Shown here: piece by piece, positions 44,811-55,697 of the stretch
How positions within the stretch are numbered: position 1 is the first letter of the stretch
Layout: each line of letters opens with the position of its first letter
Source: Thuidium tamariscinum
Lineage: Eukaryota > Streptophyta > Bryopsida > Hypnales > Thuidiaceae
Assembly: GCA_947034885.2 (NCBI GenBank)
Contig: OX344753.2
Location: 9,238,001-9,302,000 of the forward strand
Direction of reading: 5' to 3'
Length of the DNA: 64,000 bases
Notes under the pieces: generated by a model
What the model was told of the DNA's origin: nothing
Seen by the model: the letters and a program-made list of their open reading frames with translations, nothing else
Database searches by the model: none
Translations under genes and position numbers: made by a program

Positions 44811-46469
44811 ATGGCATCCGAAGCGCTCCATGCACTAGGCCCGCCCCGCTGCTACTACTGCCAGTTTGAGTCCGACGAAAACACTTTCAAGTATTTTGAC
44901 AACAAGAAAGTGGATCAGCCGCGGTTCCAATGTCATAATTGCCACAAATACTTCACCCTGGGCTCACATGGGCGACCTCAAGGCAGGACCTACGCCAAGA
45001 AGCGGAATGAAGACCCGGCAGAACTCAAGAACCTGTCCCGCCAGTGTCGCCATTGTGGTGTGGAGGACAATGCGGTCTTCAAGTACTATAATAACCACAA
45101 CCGCTTGCAGCCGCGCTTCAAATGTCTAAGTTGCGGGAAGCAATTCCAAATGCGATTGATGGGCATTGGCGATGAAATGCGTCTCGTGCACACCTCATGC
45201 AATCAAAGGCATGCCACTGACCGTTGCAAGAAGCCAAGAGAGCCAGCAGCATCCATGAATGCTTCCAACTTGGAGCAAGAAAACTTAGCAGAAAGCTACG
45301 TATACCACCCATCGGATGGATCCTTCATGCCGGTGCCCTTTGATTCAGTGATGCCTCTTGAGGTGGCCAGCACCAGGTTGCTTCCGGAGATTTGTCCTCA
45401 AGAAGATCTGCAATATGCATCTTTCCTGGAGGGTGAATTGACAGACGAGAATGAGTCTCCAAATGTTGATTTTATCTCCTGCAATGCCAACGTGGACAAT
45501 GGATTGCTTCCCAACTTATTGACAAACAAGAATGAGCGGTCTCCGAATGTTGATTCCAAGTTTTGTACCCTCGATCAAGATGATGGGATGCCTCTGGGTT
45601 TAAGTGGTGCTGAGAATGCAGAGTTTCTGGCTTTCCTCGAGGCCGGTTTCTTGACAGACGGGTATGACGCTCCCTGGAACGTCGATACCTTCTCTTCTGC
45701 TGCCAATGTCGACGACGACTTGCTTCCTTGGAGTGACAATGATGCAGAGTTAATAAATCATGTCGAACTCTTGGAGACCGTTGTAAGGGCTCATGAGTCT
45801 GATGACGTAGAAATGGTCCCGGAAAGTATGACCACTGCGGTCTCGGATTGCACTTCAAATCCTGAGGTTGTGTCCGGTACTCTGTTTGTGGAGACACTTG
45901 CACCAGTTGAACTTCCATCCTCGAGCAATGACACAATTAAAGATCCATTGAGTGTGAACTACCTGGAAGATGCTATAGCCTGCTGTAAACTTATGGATAT
46001 GGCCCATTCCATGCCGGTAGCCCCGGTGCAACTTGGTGGGTCTTCTTCTTCCAGCGTCGGCTCGACCATTTCTGGTGATTCATCCTCAGATTGCACTTCA
46101 AATCCTGAGGTTGTGTCCGGTACTCTGTTTGTGGAGACACGTGCAGCAACCTCACTTCCTTCCTCGAGCAATGACACAATTAAAGATTCATTGAGTGTGA
46201 ACTACCTGGAAGATGCTGTAGCCTGCTGTAAACTTATGGATATGGCCCATTCCATGCCGGTAGCCCCGGTGCAACTTGGTGGGTCTTCTTCCTCCAGTGT
46301 CGGCTCGACCATTTCATTTGGCGATTCATCCTGCGAAACCTCCAAGCCCGTTTCGTTTCAACAAGACTTGAAGAAGGAGCATCATTGTGTTGTATGTGAC
46401 TACAACGAGTGGCAAGAAGAAGACGATGACGTGATGATCATGTCTCCTGAGTGGTCTTGCCCGAGCTAG
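44811..46469 (+). CDS. Protein with two tandem Dof-like zinc fingers, copy 2
   Basis: 552 residues, single exon, close paralogue of the 22.8 kb protein. The fingers are at residues 14-44 and 79-108 with all eight Cys kept (CYYC...CHNC and CRHC...CLSC) and KYYNNHNRLQPRFKC in finger 2. The N-terminal 110 residues differ from copy 1 at only a few positions, while the acidic C-terminal part differs more. An 81-residue unit (starting DCTSNPEVVSGTL) is present twice here and once in copy 1, which explains the extra length. The ending is DVMIMSPEWSCPS rather than NIVMSPEWSC. The open frame and conserved fingers argue that both genes are under selection or very recently duplicated. Confidence 0.75.
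   Translation: MASEALHALGPPRCYYCQFESDENTFKYFDNKKVDQPRFQCHNCHKYFTLGSHGRPQGRTYAKKRNEDPAELKNLSRQCRHCGVEDNAVFKYYNNHNRLQPRFKCLSCGKQFQMRLMGIGDEMRLVHTSCNQRHATDRCKKPREPAASMNASNLEQENLAESYVYHPSDGSFMPVPFDSVMPLEVASTRLLPEICPQEDLQYASFLEGELTDENESPNVDFISCNANVDNGLLPNLLTNKNERSPNVDSKFCTLDQDDGMPLGLSGAENAEFLAFLEAGFLTDGYDAPWNVDTFSSAANVDDDLLPWSDNDAELINHVELLETVVRAHESDDVEMVPESMTTAVSDCTSNPEVVSGTLFVETLAPVELPSSSNDTIKDPLSVNYLEDAIACCKLMDMAHSMPVAPVQLGGSSSSSVGSTISGDSSSDCTSNPEVVSGTLFVETRAATSLPSSSNDTIKDSLSVNYLEDAVACCKLMDMAHSMPVAPVQLGGSSSSSVGSTISFGDSSCETSKPVSFQQDLKKEHHCVVCDYNEWQEEDDDVMIMSPEWSCPS
45846..46331 (+). repeat. In-frame tandem duplication, two units of 243 bp
   Basis: GATTGCACTTCAAATCCTGA starts both units (45847 and 46090). 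Each encodes a Ser-rich acidic stretch with SNDTIKD-LSVNYLED and CCKLMDMAHSMPVAPVQLGG. The units differ at a handful of codons (for example LAPVELPSS versus RAATSLPSS). Because 243 is a multiple of three, the frame is kept. Confidence 0.9.
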
Positions 46470-46869
46470 ACAGAATTAGGAGATCGACACTTAGACAATT
46501 TAGTGTATATAGCTAGGTCTTGAATTCACCCACATGTGTTTCTAGTCTCTTATTCTCTGTAAATATGAAATGCATGTTCAATTCGTTACAACTTGTTATG
46601 AATGGCTTCTTGACTGAATCATTGATTGATTCTCTAGCGTGCACTTATTTTTTTGTTGAAGCATCTTTGTTAGGCACTTCTTCATGTGGACGTACTCATG
46701 TGCATGGTGGTTCGTATGGTTTGATCAACAACGATTTTCTATGATTTCTCTCTGGTTTATACGTACATGTTACTGTGAAATAAGTAATCTGGGGTGTGGG
46801 AGTTTCGTTGGTGGGATCATCTATTAATTGGAGAAGATATATATCCTGGTCTTAGTTTGAGCCTATCTG

Positions 46870-47374
46870 TCGTCCAACATCGGCCAGATTGTTGTTTGCG
46901 ATTCAGAGTGAGATGTTCTTGAATTTCGAAAATTCTGATGTGAACAAGCTAAGTTCCCTCTCTCTCGGTTGTTTTAGCGCAAGTGATGTACAGGCATTGG
47001 CACTCGTTCATTTCCTCCGAAACTCCTTGTTACAGTGTGATGCCAACGATAGTAATGGCATTGGTAGGGGAGATCGAAGCGAGAGAGGAGTTTGCCACTT
47101 CACTCCTGGAGTCAGTCAGTTTCCTAGTGGGTTTTCTTTTCCTCTTTTTTTTTCTCTTTTTTTTTCTTTGTGGGTGCAACGGGAGGGAGCTAATTTTGAC
47201 TTGGGTGAGTGGAGTTTGACAAGCGTTTGGCTGATTTGGGATGCTCCGGCGTTTTCCTGTTTGGGGATCGAGCCCAACTTGCTCTGAACTTGCTGTTGGC
47301 AGCACCTTCGGCGTGGCTTTCACTGCCGTTCAATTTGAGATGGAATTGCGAGGCTGTTCTTCATTGCGTAAGTT
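46870..47374. other. Spacer between double-Dof gene 2 and the tRNA region
   Basis: Balanced DNA with a pyrimidine-rich tract at 47140-47170. The open frames at 46889-47287 and 46983-47219 overlap and are not matched in the paralogous block, so I do not call a gene. Confidence 0.35.
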
Positions 47375-47622
47375 ACAACATTAATTCCTGGCTGGGAAAT
47401 TGGGAATAGCAGGTTTTGTTATTCCCACGTTGATGTTGAATTGTGGGAAAGCCGCATTTCCAATCGTGACTTCGGACGTACACATGTTGAATTTTCCGTA
47501 GACTATGACTTCACAATGGAATCATTTTCATGAATTGAAGCGATCTAAAAGGAGGGAAGAGCTTCAAATCCCCTGGAAAAAGAGAATATAATGTTGGCTC
47601 GCATCCGTATGACTGGAGGATT

Positions 47623-47702
47623 GTTCACAGTGGGATTCGAACCCACGCCCTTTCGGACCAGAACCTTAATCTGGCGCCTTAGACCAACTCGGCCATATGA
47701 AC
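47623..47702 (-). tRNA. tRNA-Leu(AAG)
   Basis: On the minus strand the 80-nt molecule starts GTTCATATGGCCGAGTTGGT and ends GGGTTCGAATCCCACTGTGAAC. The anticodon stem is CCAGA/TCTGG around the loop TTAAGGT, giving anticodon AAG (leucine). It has the long variable arm expected of tRNA-Leu (GTCCGAAAGGGC region), a good A box (TGGCCGAGTTGG) and B box (GGTTCGAATCC), and a seven-pair acceptor stem. CCA is not encoded, as normal for eukaryotes, and no intron is present. It lies in the segmentally duplicated block; its twin at 26935 is broken. Confidence 0.95.
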
Positions 47703-47990
47703 TGAGGCCAAATTTAGCTGGTTTCACACAGAATTCCCTGTGGATGCTGTGTTTCCTGTTTGCAGGTTTTTTAGACCTGTTCTGAATCTGGAACCACCTT
47801 GAATCGGCCTCTGGTGCACCGTATCACAAAGGCAGTTTGCAGGTCTTCCCTGACTGATTGCTTTCAAGTGGGGAGTCCAGAATTGAAGAAGCCGCAGCAG
47901 ATGGAAATCCTGGAGTTCACACAAGTAAATTATTTCTTGAGATTGAACATCCTTCACCACGCTTGGAATAGGAAGCATTTCAAGTTCTTT

Positions 47991-48270
47991 GACCCTTGAA
48001 GGATGGACCGGTGGCCGTGGAAAACATGCATTTTGATACGGTGAGACATCACCTACTTTGAAAAAGCCAAATATACTCATTGGAAGTCAAAGTATTGTAG
48101 AAGATCTTTCTTTTACATCCCCAATATCGAGGATGAAAAGTTGTATTTCTGTCCTCTTAGGAAAGATTCTTTGTCATTCAAAGGACGCCACACATCCACA
48201 ACGGCGTTCAAGGGTCAAGTTAGTGCACAATCTTGAGCTTGCTTCCATCATATGGGATACGGTATTCAAA
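47991..48270. other. Intergenic, no gene seen
   Basis: Short AT-rich spacer; an open frame at 48058-48369 runs into the next MITE and is not credible. Confidence 0.4.
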
Positions 48271-48276
48271 GAGCTA

Positions 48277-48560
48277 AGGTGTATACATCCAATAGTGCAG
48301 CTGAGTTTAAAGCGCCATCTTACTATAGTTGCGTACATTTCCAAAATCATTTATGTACATAGATTGTAGATGGTGCTTCTAGAAACAAACTTTGGCTCTT
48401 AATAAATTTTGCATATTAATTGTATTCAAATGATTCATTCTTTGGTGCATAGGAACGTGCTTTTACTTGCCAACAAGACTATTAATATGAAAATTTGAAC
48501 ACTTTAATAATAATAACTAGGCATAGTACTAATTTGTGGCATTTTTAGGTGTACCCACTT
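48277..48560. mobile_element. MITE family 2, copy 3 (284 bp)
   Basis: The ends are AGGTGTATACATCCAATAGT and the inverse of AAGTGGGTACACCTAAAAAT, with TA at 48275-48276 and 48561-48562. The interior matches copy 1 in the same orientation (AAAGCGCCATCT, TTCTTTGGTGCAT, CTTGCCAACAAGAC). It is more diverged than copies 1 and 2. Confidence 0.82.
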
Positions 48561-48631
48561 TACATACAAGACAAAAAGGCGATGAGAAGATAGAGTATGG
48601 AAACCAATTTCTTCTATAAGTCTTTGATCAT

Positions 48632-49556
48632 TTAACCCCTAAAGGACCATTGTCCCCTCGAGGGACAATTTGGAGTTCGGGCAGGTTCCGTAGACCGCAA
48701 TTTTTAATGAATCTTTTTGAAACTTTCTCATAAGATAGGAAAACTGATTAGCTTCATGGGAATGTAATTTTTATTTCAATTGGTGACTGGGAGCAAAAGT
48801 TATACCACAAAAAGCCCAAATTTTCATTCGGCGGGCAGAAATTTTTTTTTGCAAAAAGTCAAAATTTAATTTTTTGATTTTTTTTTTAAATAATATATTT
48901 TTGCCTACATGTGAAGCTTTGATTCACTCTATTTGGACTTATAATGAGAAAGTTATGGACAATCTTGTTTTTCGGGCAATCTAAACAATTTCTTGAAAAA
49001 ATAACTTATAGGATTCATTTTTGAATGCAATTTTCACAATTTTTCAAAGAAAATTGTTGGACAAGGTTATGTTTACTTTCTAGAAAAATCTCACCATTGG
49101 GATTATTGTATTTCAATCCCATCTTAGAGTTATTAACCATTTAGTTTTTCTTTCAATCCTGGACCTACATCTACTTAACAATTTTTTAAAGAATGAAAAT
49201 CAAGTGTTTTTTGTCTGAAATTTTTTTCCTAGACTCTCAACTCAATTTCTTAAGACAAAAAATTATAAATTCAAAGTCTATAGTGCAATTTTTTAATACA
49301 AATTCCAGTCAAAGTCATCTGAAATTGCAAATCACAGTTCAAAAAAACTTGTATTTCTAACTTTGAATGCTCATATCTTCCAATCTGTACGGTCAAACTT
49401 CATGAAATTTTTACCACTTGATCTCAATCAAGTTAAGTACAAGATCCTACGGTTAGATTCTTTAAAAAAAAAATTGTTGTCTTGGATGAATGCAACAGAA
49501 ATGGCAGTTTTGAGAGGTTTTTGACAGAAAAAAGGCCTTGGTCCTTTAGGGGTTAA
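48632..49556. mobile_element. TTAA-flanked element (piggyBac-type ends), copy P2
   Basis: TTAA at both edges encloses 917 bases whose ends share CCCCTAAAGGACCA in inverted orientation. Just inside the left end is the palindrome TTGTCCCCTCGAGGGACAA. The interior is AT-rich with no transposase, so it is non-autonomous. TTAA target sites and CCC tips fit piggyBac, though other TTAA-using superfamilies exist. Confidence 0.85.
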
Positions 49557-49729
49557 ACTAACCGATGTTTATATTTTATTTTTTTCTAGAATATATTTTT
49601 GGCCTTGCTTTGCATAGGGGACTTTCGAACCATATAAAAAGGCTTTTAGTTTAAGTAAAGCTTTGTCCTTGATAATATATATAGTAACTTATTTCCATAT
49701 TGCATATATGGTGAGTGATTCAATGTCAA

Positions 49730-49890
49730 CAAATGGGGTATTTATAGTGTACACTAGTCAAATTTTCATTATTCCTATTGTTGGCAAGTGAGAAGAGGTT
49801 TCAATGCACCAAAAAATGCAGTTAGATATTGTAGGCAAAAGTTATGAAGGGTCAAAGTTTCTTTAGTAGAGGCTCTAAAATTGTTCCTTT
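49730..49890. mobile_element. Worn fragment of MITE family 2
   Basis: GTTGGCAAGTGAGAAGAGGT, then TCAATGCACCAAAAAATGCA and GCAAAAGTTATGAAGGGTCA match the central part of copy 2 (38281-38552). The tips are not recognisable. Confidence 0.6.
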
Positions 49891-50301
49891 CCCATTAGTA
49901 TATATTGATTTTGAAGATGTGCATAGCATGATGCTTGGAGTGTTGATGGTGGATTTGGGTTAGTGCAACATTTGGAAGGTCAACCTTAAACTTTAATCTT
50001 AGTGCATGCTAAAGCTAATGTTTTCAAGGCACCTATATCTCATTGCTTTCATGAAAACATAGATCTTTGAATGAAACTATTATGAGTTTTTTATTGGGTT
50101 TTGTTGAAAATCAAAAGTTAGGATCCTAGATTTTTCAATGCACATATTTTGAAGACACTATAATACTACATGCATATGCTATGAATTTTCTAAGTATTTT
50201 TGTAGGTTGGCTACAAATTGACTTTAGATTTCCAAATTCCAAAAGGTGTACATTTCATTGAAGAATCTATACAACTATTTCTTGAAACTAGGGTGCAAAT
50301 A

Positions 50302-51188
50302 TTAACCTTTGAAGGACCATGCATGTCCTTCTTTTGATAAAAACATTCAAAATTCTCATTTCTATTGCATAGAATAAAAAAATTTGAATTTCTTTTTTCA
50401 TATTTGATTAAAGGATCTTACATCTAAGTAGTAAGAGAATTTGTAGAATAAATTTCAGAAGTTTTAACCACATAGATTGCAAGATAATTGCATTTAAAGT
50501 GAAAAAAACAAGTGTTTTTGCACCACCTTACATGACTAGATTATTTAACTTGGAACATTCATAATTTAAAATTTTTGCATTAAAGAGTTTTGAGGTTTAA
50601 ATCTTTATGGTAGACAAACTTAATTTTCATTCTTAAAAAAGATTGTTTAGTAGAAGAATAAATACAAGATAGAAAGAAAATTTGAATTATTAATATCTCT
50701 AAGGTGGAATTAAAACACACTAATTCTAGTAGTGACATTGTTCTAGCAAATGAACTAAACCATATGAAACTTTTTTTTGGAAAACCATGAAAAATTAAGT
50801 TCAAAAACAAATCTAATATATTATTTTCTGAAGAATTTACTATGATTGCTTGGAAAACAAGATCCTCTATAAATTTTGCATCACTTATCCAAATTGAATG
50901 AATCAAAGCTTTCTATGTGGATAAAAATATAATCTCTAAGAGAAAAAAAATATTCAAATTCAAATTTTTTCAAATTATTTTTGTTGGCTAGTCTCCCCTA
51001 CTTTGTGTTTATTTGGTATAAATTTTGCTTCTACACCCTCATTGAAATGAAAATAATATTTAAAGAAAATTTAATGTATTTTACTATCTTAAGAAAATTT
51101 CAAAAAGTCTTAACAAGATTAAGACTATGGGTACTTGCCTAAAATTCAATTTGTCCCCCCTAAAGAACAATGGTCCTTCAAGAATTAA
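50302..51188. mobile_element. TTAA-flanked element, copy P3 (inverted)
   Basis: TTAA at 50302-50305 and 51185-51188 encloses 879 bases; the ends share TTGAAGGACCAT in inverted orientation. The left 190 bases align with the inverse of the right end of P2 (for example CATTTCTATTGCAT and AAAGGATCTTACA), so this is the same family in the opposite orientation and more decayed. Confidence 0.8.
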
Positions 51189-52439
51189 GTATAGTTACCT
51201 TGTTTACTTAGTCAAAACATTTAGAATTGTATGTACAATTTGCCTCAAACAATGATTAATAGTTGCAAAAGTAAGGTACCTCCACAAAGAAATTTGATAC
51301 AACTCTACTCAAGAGAATGTAACAATGAAAGTTTAATTAGAATTTCTATACTACAAGTCAAAGAAGATAATGTTCTTAGGTAGACTTGATACAAAATAAA
51401 AGTTTTTTTGGTTGAGGTTCCACATGAAATGAAATTAGAAATTTTCTAATCAATGTATATCAAAAAAATTTATAATGTTGAGTCCTATAAGAAACCATGA
51501 TAAGAGAGATTTCAACTACATGTCATTGGATCATACTAAGAGATTTTTAAATGCTTGAATGGAAGATTGATAAATCTAGTTTGTGTAGAAAATGCTCCTT
51601 ACTCAAGAAAATCTACAAATTAAAAAGCCCACAAGACACCATTCACATTTCAAAATACCAATTGAATATTCCTAGCTTGCCTTATTTTTAGGATAAATTT
51701 TGCAATGACAAGGCTTGAATCTTGGTTGGATTCAATAGATGTCATATTTTCTAAGATTCAAATATTATTTGATAAATTGATCTATATTGTAGAAAATTTT
51801 CTAACTATTTGGAGAGGCTTCTATAAATAGTCTAGTTTAGAACTAATTACGCTAGTTTTTAGATTATCTTGAAAAGGTGTAGAAGGTTCGTAGTAGAGAA
51901 TTGTCCACCAAAAATGAAAAATATCTTGGATCTAAGTAAATTTCATATTTAAATATTTGGTAAGTTGATCTCCACAATGACAAAGTTTCAAGCCATGTAA
52001 CACTATTGTCTATGAGTTGTCCTAGATCAAAGCTAATTATGGAAGAATTATGGTTATTGTAGGAATTATCATCTATATTGAGATTAGGATTAAGGAAACT
52101 TAGACAATAGGCTTAGGACTATTAAGAATGTTAAGGGTAACTATAAAGAAATTATATGAAAAAAAATTCTATAGAAAAGACCTTGTACTATTCTAGACCT
52201 AATTGCACAATTTTTTTATCAACTTCTAATTTGAATTTATATAGTCAACAATTTTAAGAAATTGTTGAACTATATCAAATTTGGTCTTTTTGCTTAGTTT
52301 TCGACAAACTTTAAGTTTGAAAAAGGCCTTTAGCATTTAATCTTTTTTGGGGTAGAGACCCTTATTTTGATGTAAGAACCAAAAATGTGATAAATCTTAG
52401 TGTAATAAAAAATAGCATAATTAGCTTTGAACTAAATTA
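51189..52439. other. Intergenic, no gene seen
   Basis: AT-rich with no open frame, RNA gene or repeat end that I can support. Confidence 0.45.
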
Positions 52440-53380
52440 TTCATAGAAAGTCTCTCCTCAAATCTCGTTGTCTCTTCAAGGGACAAACAAAAGGTAGGAC
52501 ATATTCCTATCTTCTCAATTTTCAGTACATTTTTAGAAACATTTTTATATGATGGAAAAATACATTAGCTTTCTACAAATATAATTTATATTTGAATTGG
52601 TGTAGTCGTAAGCAAAGCCTACATACAAACTTCAATTTACTAGGCAACAAAAAAAACCTACAAAAATTTGAAATTACTTTTTTTAGTCTCATAGATTATA
52701 TTTTTGTCTACATAAAATGCTTGGTTTGTTCCGTTTGAATAAGTGATGAGAAAGTTATTGAGTATCTTTTTTGGCTAGTAGTTAGAGTATCATGTTTAGA
52801 GAAAACAACATATTAGACTTATATTTTAGTTCATTTTCTACATCCCCCTTCAAAAAAATTCAACGGGGTTAATTTTGATTGTTGGAGCAATCTCACCATT
52901 GGAATCACTTGGTTTTAATTCTATCTAAGAATTAATAATGGCTTTGATTTTCATTCTAATTATCTAACTTGCATCTAGTATTTCTACTCAACATTTTTTT
53001 AATGAATAAAAATTTAGTTATTTTCATTTGAATTGTTTCTCCTAGACCTTCAAGTTGATTCTTCATAACGAAATGTTTTTAGTTCAAAAATGAAAATGCA
53101 AGGGTTTTTAATAAAGAAGATTCAAAGTCTTACAAACCAATTTGCCGGCCATGGTGCAAAAAAAGCATGATTTTTTTACTTTAAACATAAATTTCTTGCA
53201 GTCTATGAAGAAAAAAGAATTTGAAGTTTCTTCCACACATTCTCATTCAAGTCTTTTGCAAGATCCTACATATAGATTTAAAAGGAAAAATTTCTTATAG
53301 TTATATTTTTTTACTCTTTGATCTAAAAATGGTAGTTTTGATTGGTTATTGATGAAAAAGGTCTCTAATTCACTTGAGAT
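52440..53380. mobile_element. TTAA-family element, copy P4 (ends worn)
   Basis: Interior words follow P2 in order and orientation: TTGTCTCTTCAAGGGACAA, GAAACATTTTTATATGATGG, TTTGAATTGGTG near the left and CAAGATCCTACA plus GAAAAAGGTCT near the right. The terminal TTAA tips are not readable at either end, so the limits are approximate. Confidence 0.65.
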
Positions 53381-53779
53381 TGCACCCTGTGTAAACCTAC
53401 CATCATCACTATGTGTAACTTAGTTGTCTACATCTCCAAAGTCAAATGTTCATGTAAATTGAAAAACTGATTTCATAACATTTGAGTTATTTGTAAAGTA
53501 CACTAAACCGGGGTTTAAACCCATGAATTTTGTGAAAAAGCTGGTTGAGTTAAAAAAATCGAAATAAAAGTGGGTATGAAACTTATTTTTCCATCAAAAT
53601 GGTGCCTAAAAAAGTTTGGTCCCCACTTTTGAAGTCATGTGACATAAGTATCTTGCAAAAAAGTTTGACACTTCAACTATAGTTGCCTTCTCAACTTCAA
53701 AAAAAGTCATGCCCAAAGTGGGAGGGACTTTACAAATAACAATTGACCCAAAAAACTTTTCACCCTTCACAAACCTTGA
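53381..53779. other. Intergenic, no gene seen
   Basis: AT-rich; it may include the left half of the family 2 element whose right end lies at 53898, but no left tip is clear. Confidence 0.35.
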
Positions 53780-53898
53780 ATAAGGTATTTAAATGTCGTG
53801 TTCTTTGGTGTGTTGGAACTTCCTTTCCTTACCCACCCAATTTAATAATAATAACTAGGCATAGTAACAAAAATTGGCAGTTTGGAGGGTACCCACCT
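53780..53898. mobile_element. Right part of a MITE family 2 element
   Basis: TTCTTTGGTGTGTTGGAACT, then AATAATAATAACTAGGCATA and the tip GAGGGTACCCACCT, followed by TA (53899-53900), match the right ends of copies 1 and 3. The left end is not identifiable. Confidence 0.65.
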
Positions 53899-53900
53899 TA

Positions 53901-54911
53901 ACTTCACCTTCATGCAGTTTGGTGTGAATATTTTCAGAGGAGACGTACCATTTCAAGGCTCAGGTGATAAGTTAAACCTTGTAAATAACAAGCAAGATAA
54001 TGGTACAGAAAGTTTACAGTGTTGCTTCACAGTGTTGCTGTGGGGTTGCTCTGAAGACTAATCTAGACATGGACTTAGCATGATGCATACGTCTACCCTC
54101 GTGAACCTGTCTTCGATTATCATGTAATCATGCCAGCTGATGCATTCGGTCCTCATTGAAAACAAGAGACCAGGATTCCCAATTGTAGTTTTGTAATCAG
54201 AATGTATATGCAGAAGTGGATTCGATCAATATCTTCTTATCCATTCCGCAAAAGATTTGCAGAAAAAACTTCACAATCACACATTGACACAAGCAATCAC
54301 AAACACATATTCGAAGTAGCATTATTCTCGCATATGCAACTTAACCCAGCAACACAAAGGCTCAATCATGTGTTTCGAGTGAGACCAAATAATATTGTTT
54401 AGACCGTCAAGCTTCCAGAGTGCAGAGTGAAAAACAATATCTCCGTCCAGCAGATGGCTTAAGTGTATGGTACAAAGTATATTAAATCATAATAATTTGA
54501 CAAAATGATCACTATCATAATTGACCACCAAGGTCCAACCCTACACGATTAGAAACATAACGTATCTTCACAAAGGTCTAAACCTAAACCTGCAAGATTA
54601 GGAACAGACTCAGGAAATGACTCACGAGAAGACCCAAATGGCACGAGAAGACCCAAATGACAAACTCGACTAGCAAGGGTCTTTTTCCAAGTCATTTCCC
54701 AAGTCTACGCGACCATGTCTCTACGTATGCTACACGTCCATAGAAACAATTACCTTCCTAAAGAGCCATAGTTTGACCTCTCGTCTGCATTTGAACGCGC
54801 ATCCGGAGTTGCACATCTTGACTACCTGGAAGACTAACAAATATAAAAACAAAACTTGGACAACACAATAAAACCTAATAGATACATAATTTACTGGCAA
54901 CGATATAGGTC
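53901..54911. other. Intergenic, no gene seen
   Basis: Balanced composition compared with the AT-rich DNA to its left, and a short local duplication ACGAGAAGACCCAAATG-C at about 54624-54660. No product can be named. It probably belongs to the gene-bearing island around TMEM230. Confidence 0.35.
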
Positions 54912-55184
54912 GTGCCATCGCCCTCTCAACCAAACAAAAGATCTGGAGGGCACTTCATCATTCTAAATTTAGGTGGAAGGAACGGAACTGATGTGATTTG
55001 CGCGGCAATTCTGATTACAATTGGCAATCTTCTGATGCACTGCCTTGTGGAAGAGATCCTGGCTCAAACCCTCAACTCACTAGCTCACGAGACTAAGAAT
55101 AAACTACTGGAGTTGAGGAACAAAAATCAACTAGAAAATGAAATAAAAGCTCAACGAATTGCTAGACGACGGCGCCCCAACTGA
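54912..55184 (+). CDS. Possible small protein with one hydrophobic segment
   Basis: A 90-codon open frame from ATG. It holds a hydrophobic run (VICAAILITIGNLLMHCL, residues about 28-45) followed by a charged helical stretch rich in Glu, Lys and Asn and a basic end IARRRRPN. I recognise no family, and it lies on the strand opposite to TMEM230, just downstream of it. Coding status is doubtful. Confidence 0.2.
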   Translation: MPSPSQPNKRSGGHFIILNLGGRNGTDVICAAILITIGNLLMHCLVEEILAQTLNSLAHETKNKLLELRNKNQLENEIKAQRIARRRRPN

Positions 55185-55697
55185 CCGCAGACGTGCAACA
55201 CTGGTAATTGGAACAACAAGTTCAATCAACCTATCATGATAAGAGAAACAATGAGGGTCATCAAACATCAGTCCAATGTAAGATATTTCGTGCAGAAATC
55301 AATTACGAAAGCCGAGGAGAATTAAAAAAACCTGAGCACCTTATCACAAGTCTAGAATCCCTCCAATCTACTCCAGGAATGAGATAAAGATTTCTACAAG
55401 GGGAAAGAATGAGAATTGAAGACCGATTTGCGAACAAGCCCTCGCAACTGTTCTATTACAACAATCTTCGAACATAGGAAGGATGCTACAGCCGTGTCAT
55501 AGGTCCTCATTCTTGGAATCTCACACAAACCTAATCACTCGAAGCCAATCCAAGATTATTGTAAAGGCACTGTGCCAAATGGCTTTATTCTATATACAGC
55601 TTATCTTACAGTTGTGCTGCTGCTGTGGATCCTCAGAACACTATAACAGACCGAGAATGTCAATCAGCTTCTCGCCACTTCAAGGTACGTGCAATCT

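Larger units (their letters stand above)
44508..47990 (+). repeat. Segmental duplicate of the double-Dof block (matches parts of 22480-27250)
   Basis: Homology starts at GTAAGAAG and is very high from CTCGGGCCTTCCACCAGGTT onward. It covers promoter, coding region, 3' region (to about 46855) and, after a gap, the tRNA-Leu neighbourhood (47375-47930). Both copies are in the same orientation, 22.0 kb apart. The left edge falls inside an intron of VPS33. Confidence 0.85.

Noticed and set aside
45472-45936. 154-codon minus-strand frame within double-Dof gene 2
   Set aside because: Antisense shadow of the coding region, with no family resemblance and not kept open in copy 1.
54912-55184. Small membrane protein as a firm gene call
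   Set aside because: Kept only at low confidence: no homology recognised and it lies antisense downstream of TMEM230.
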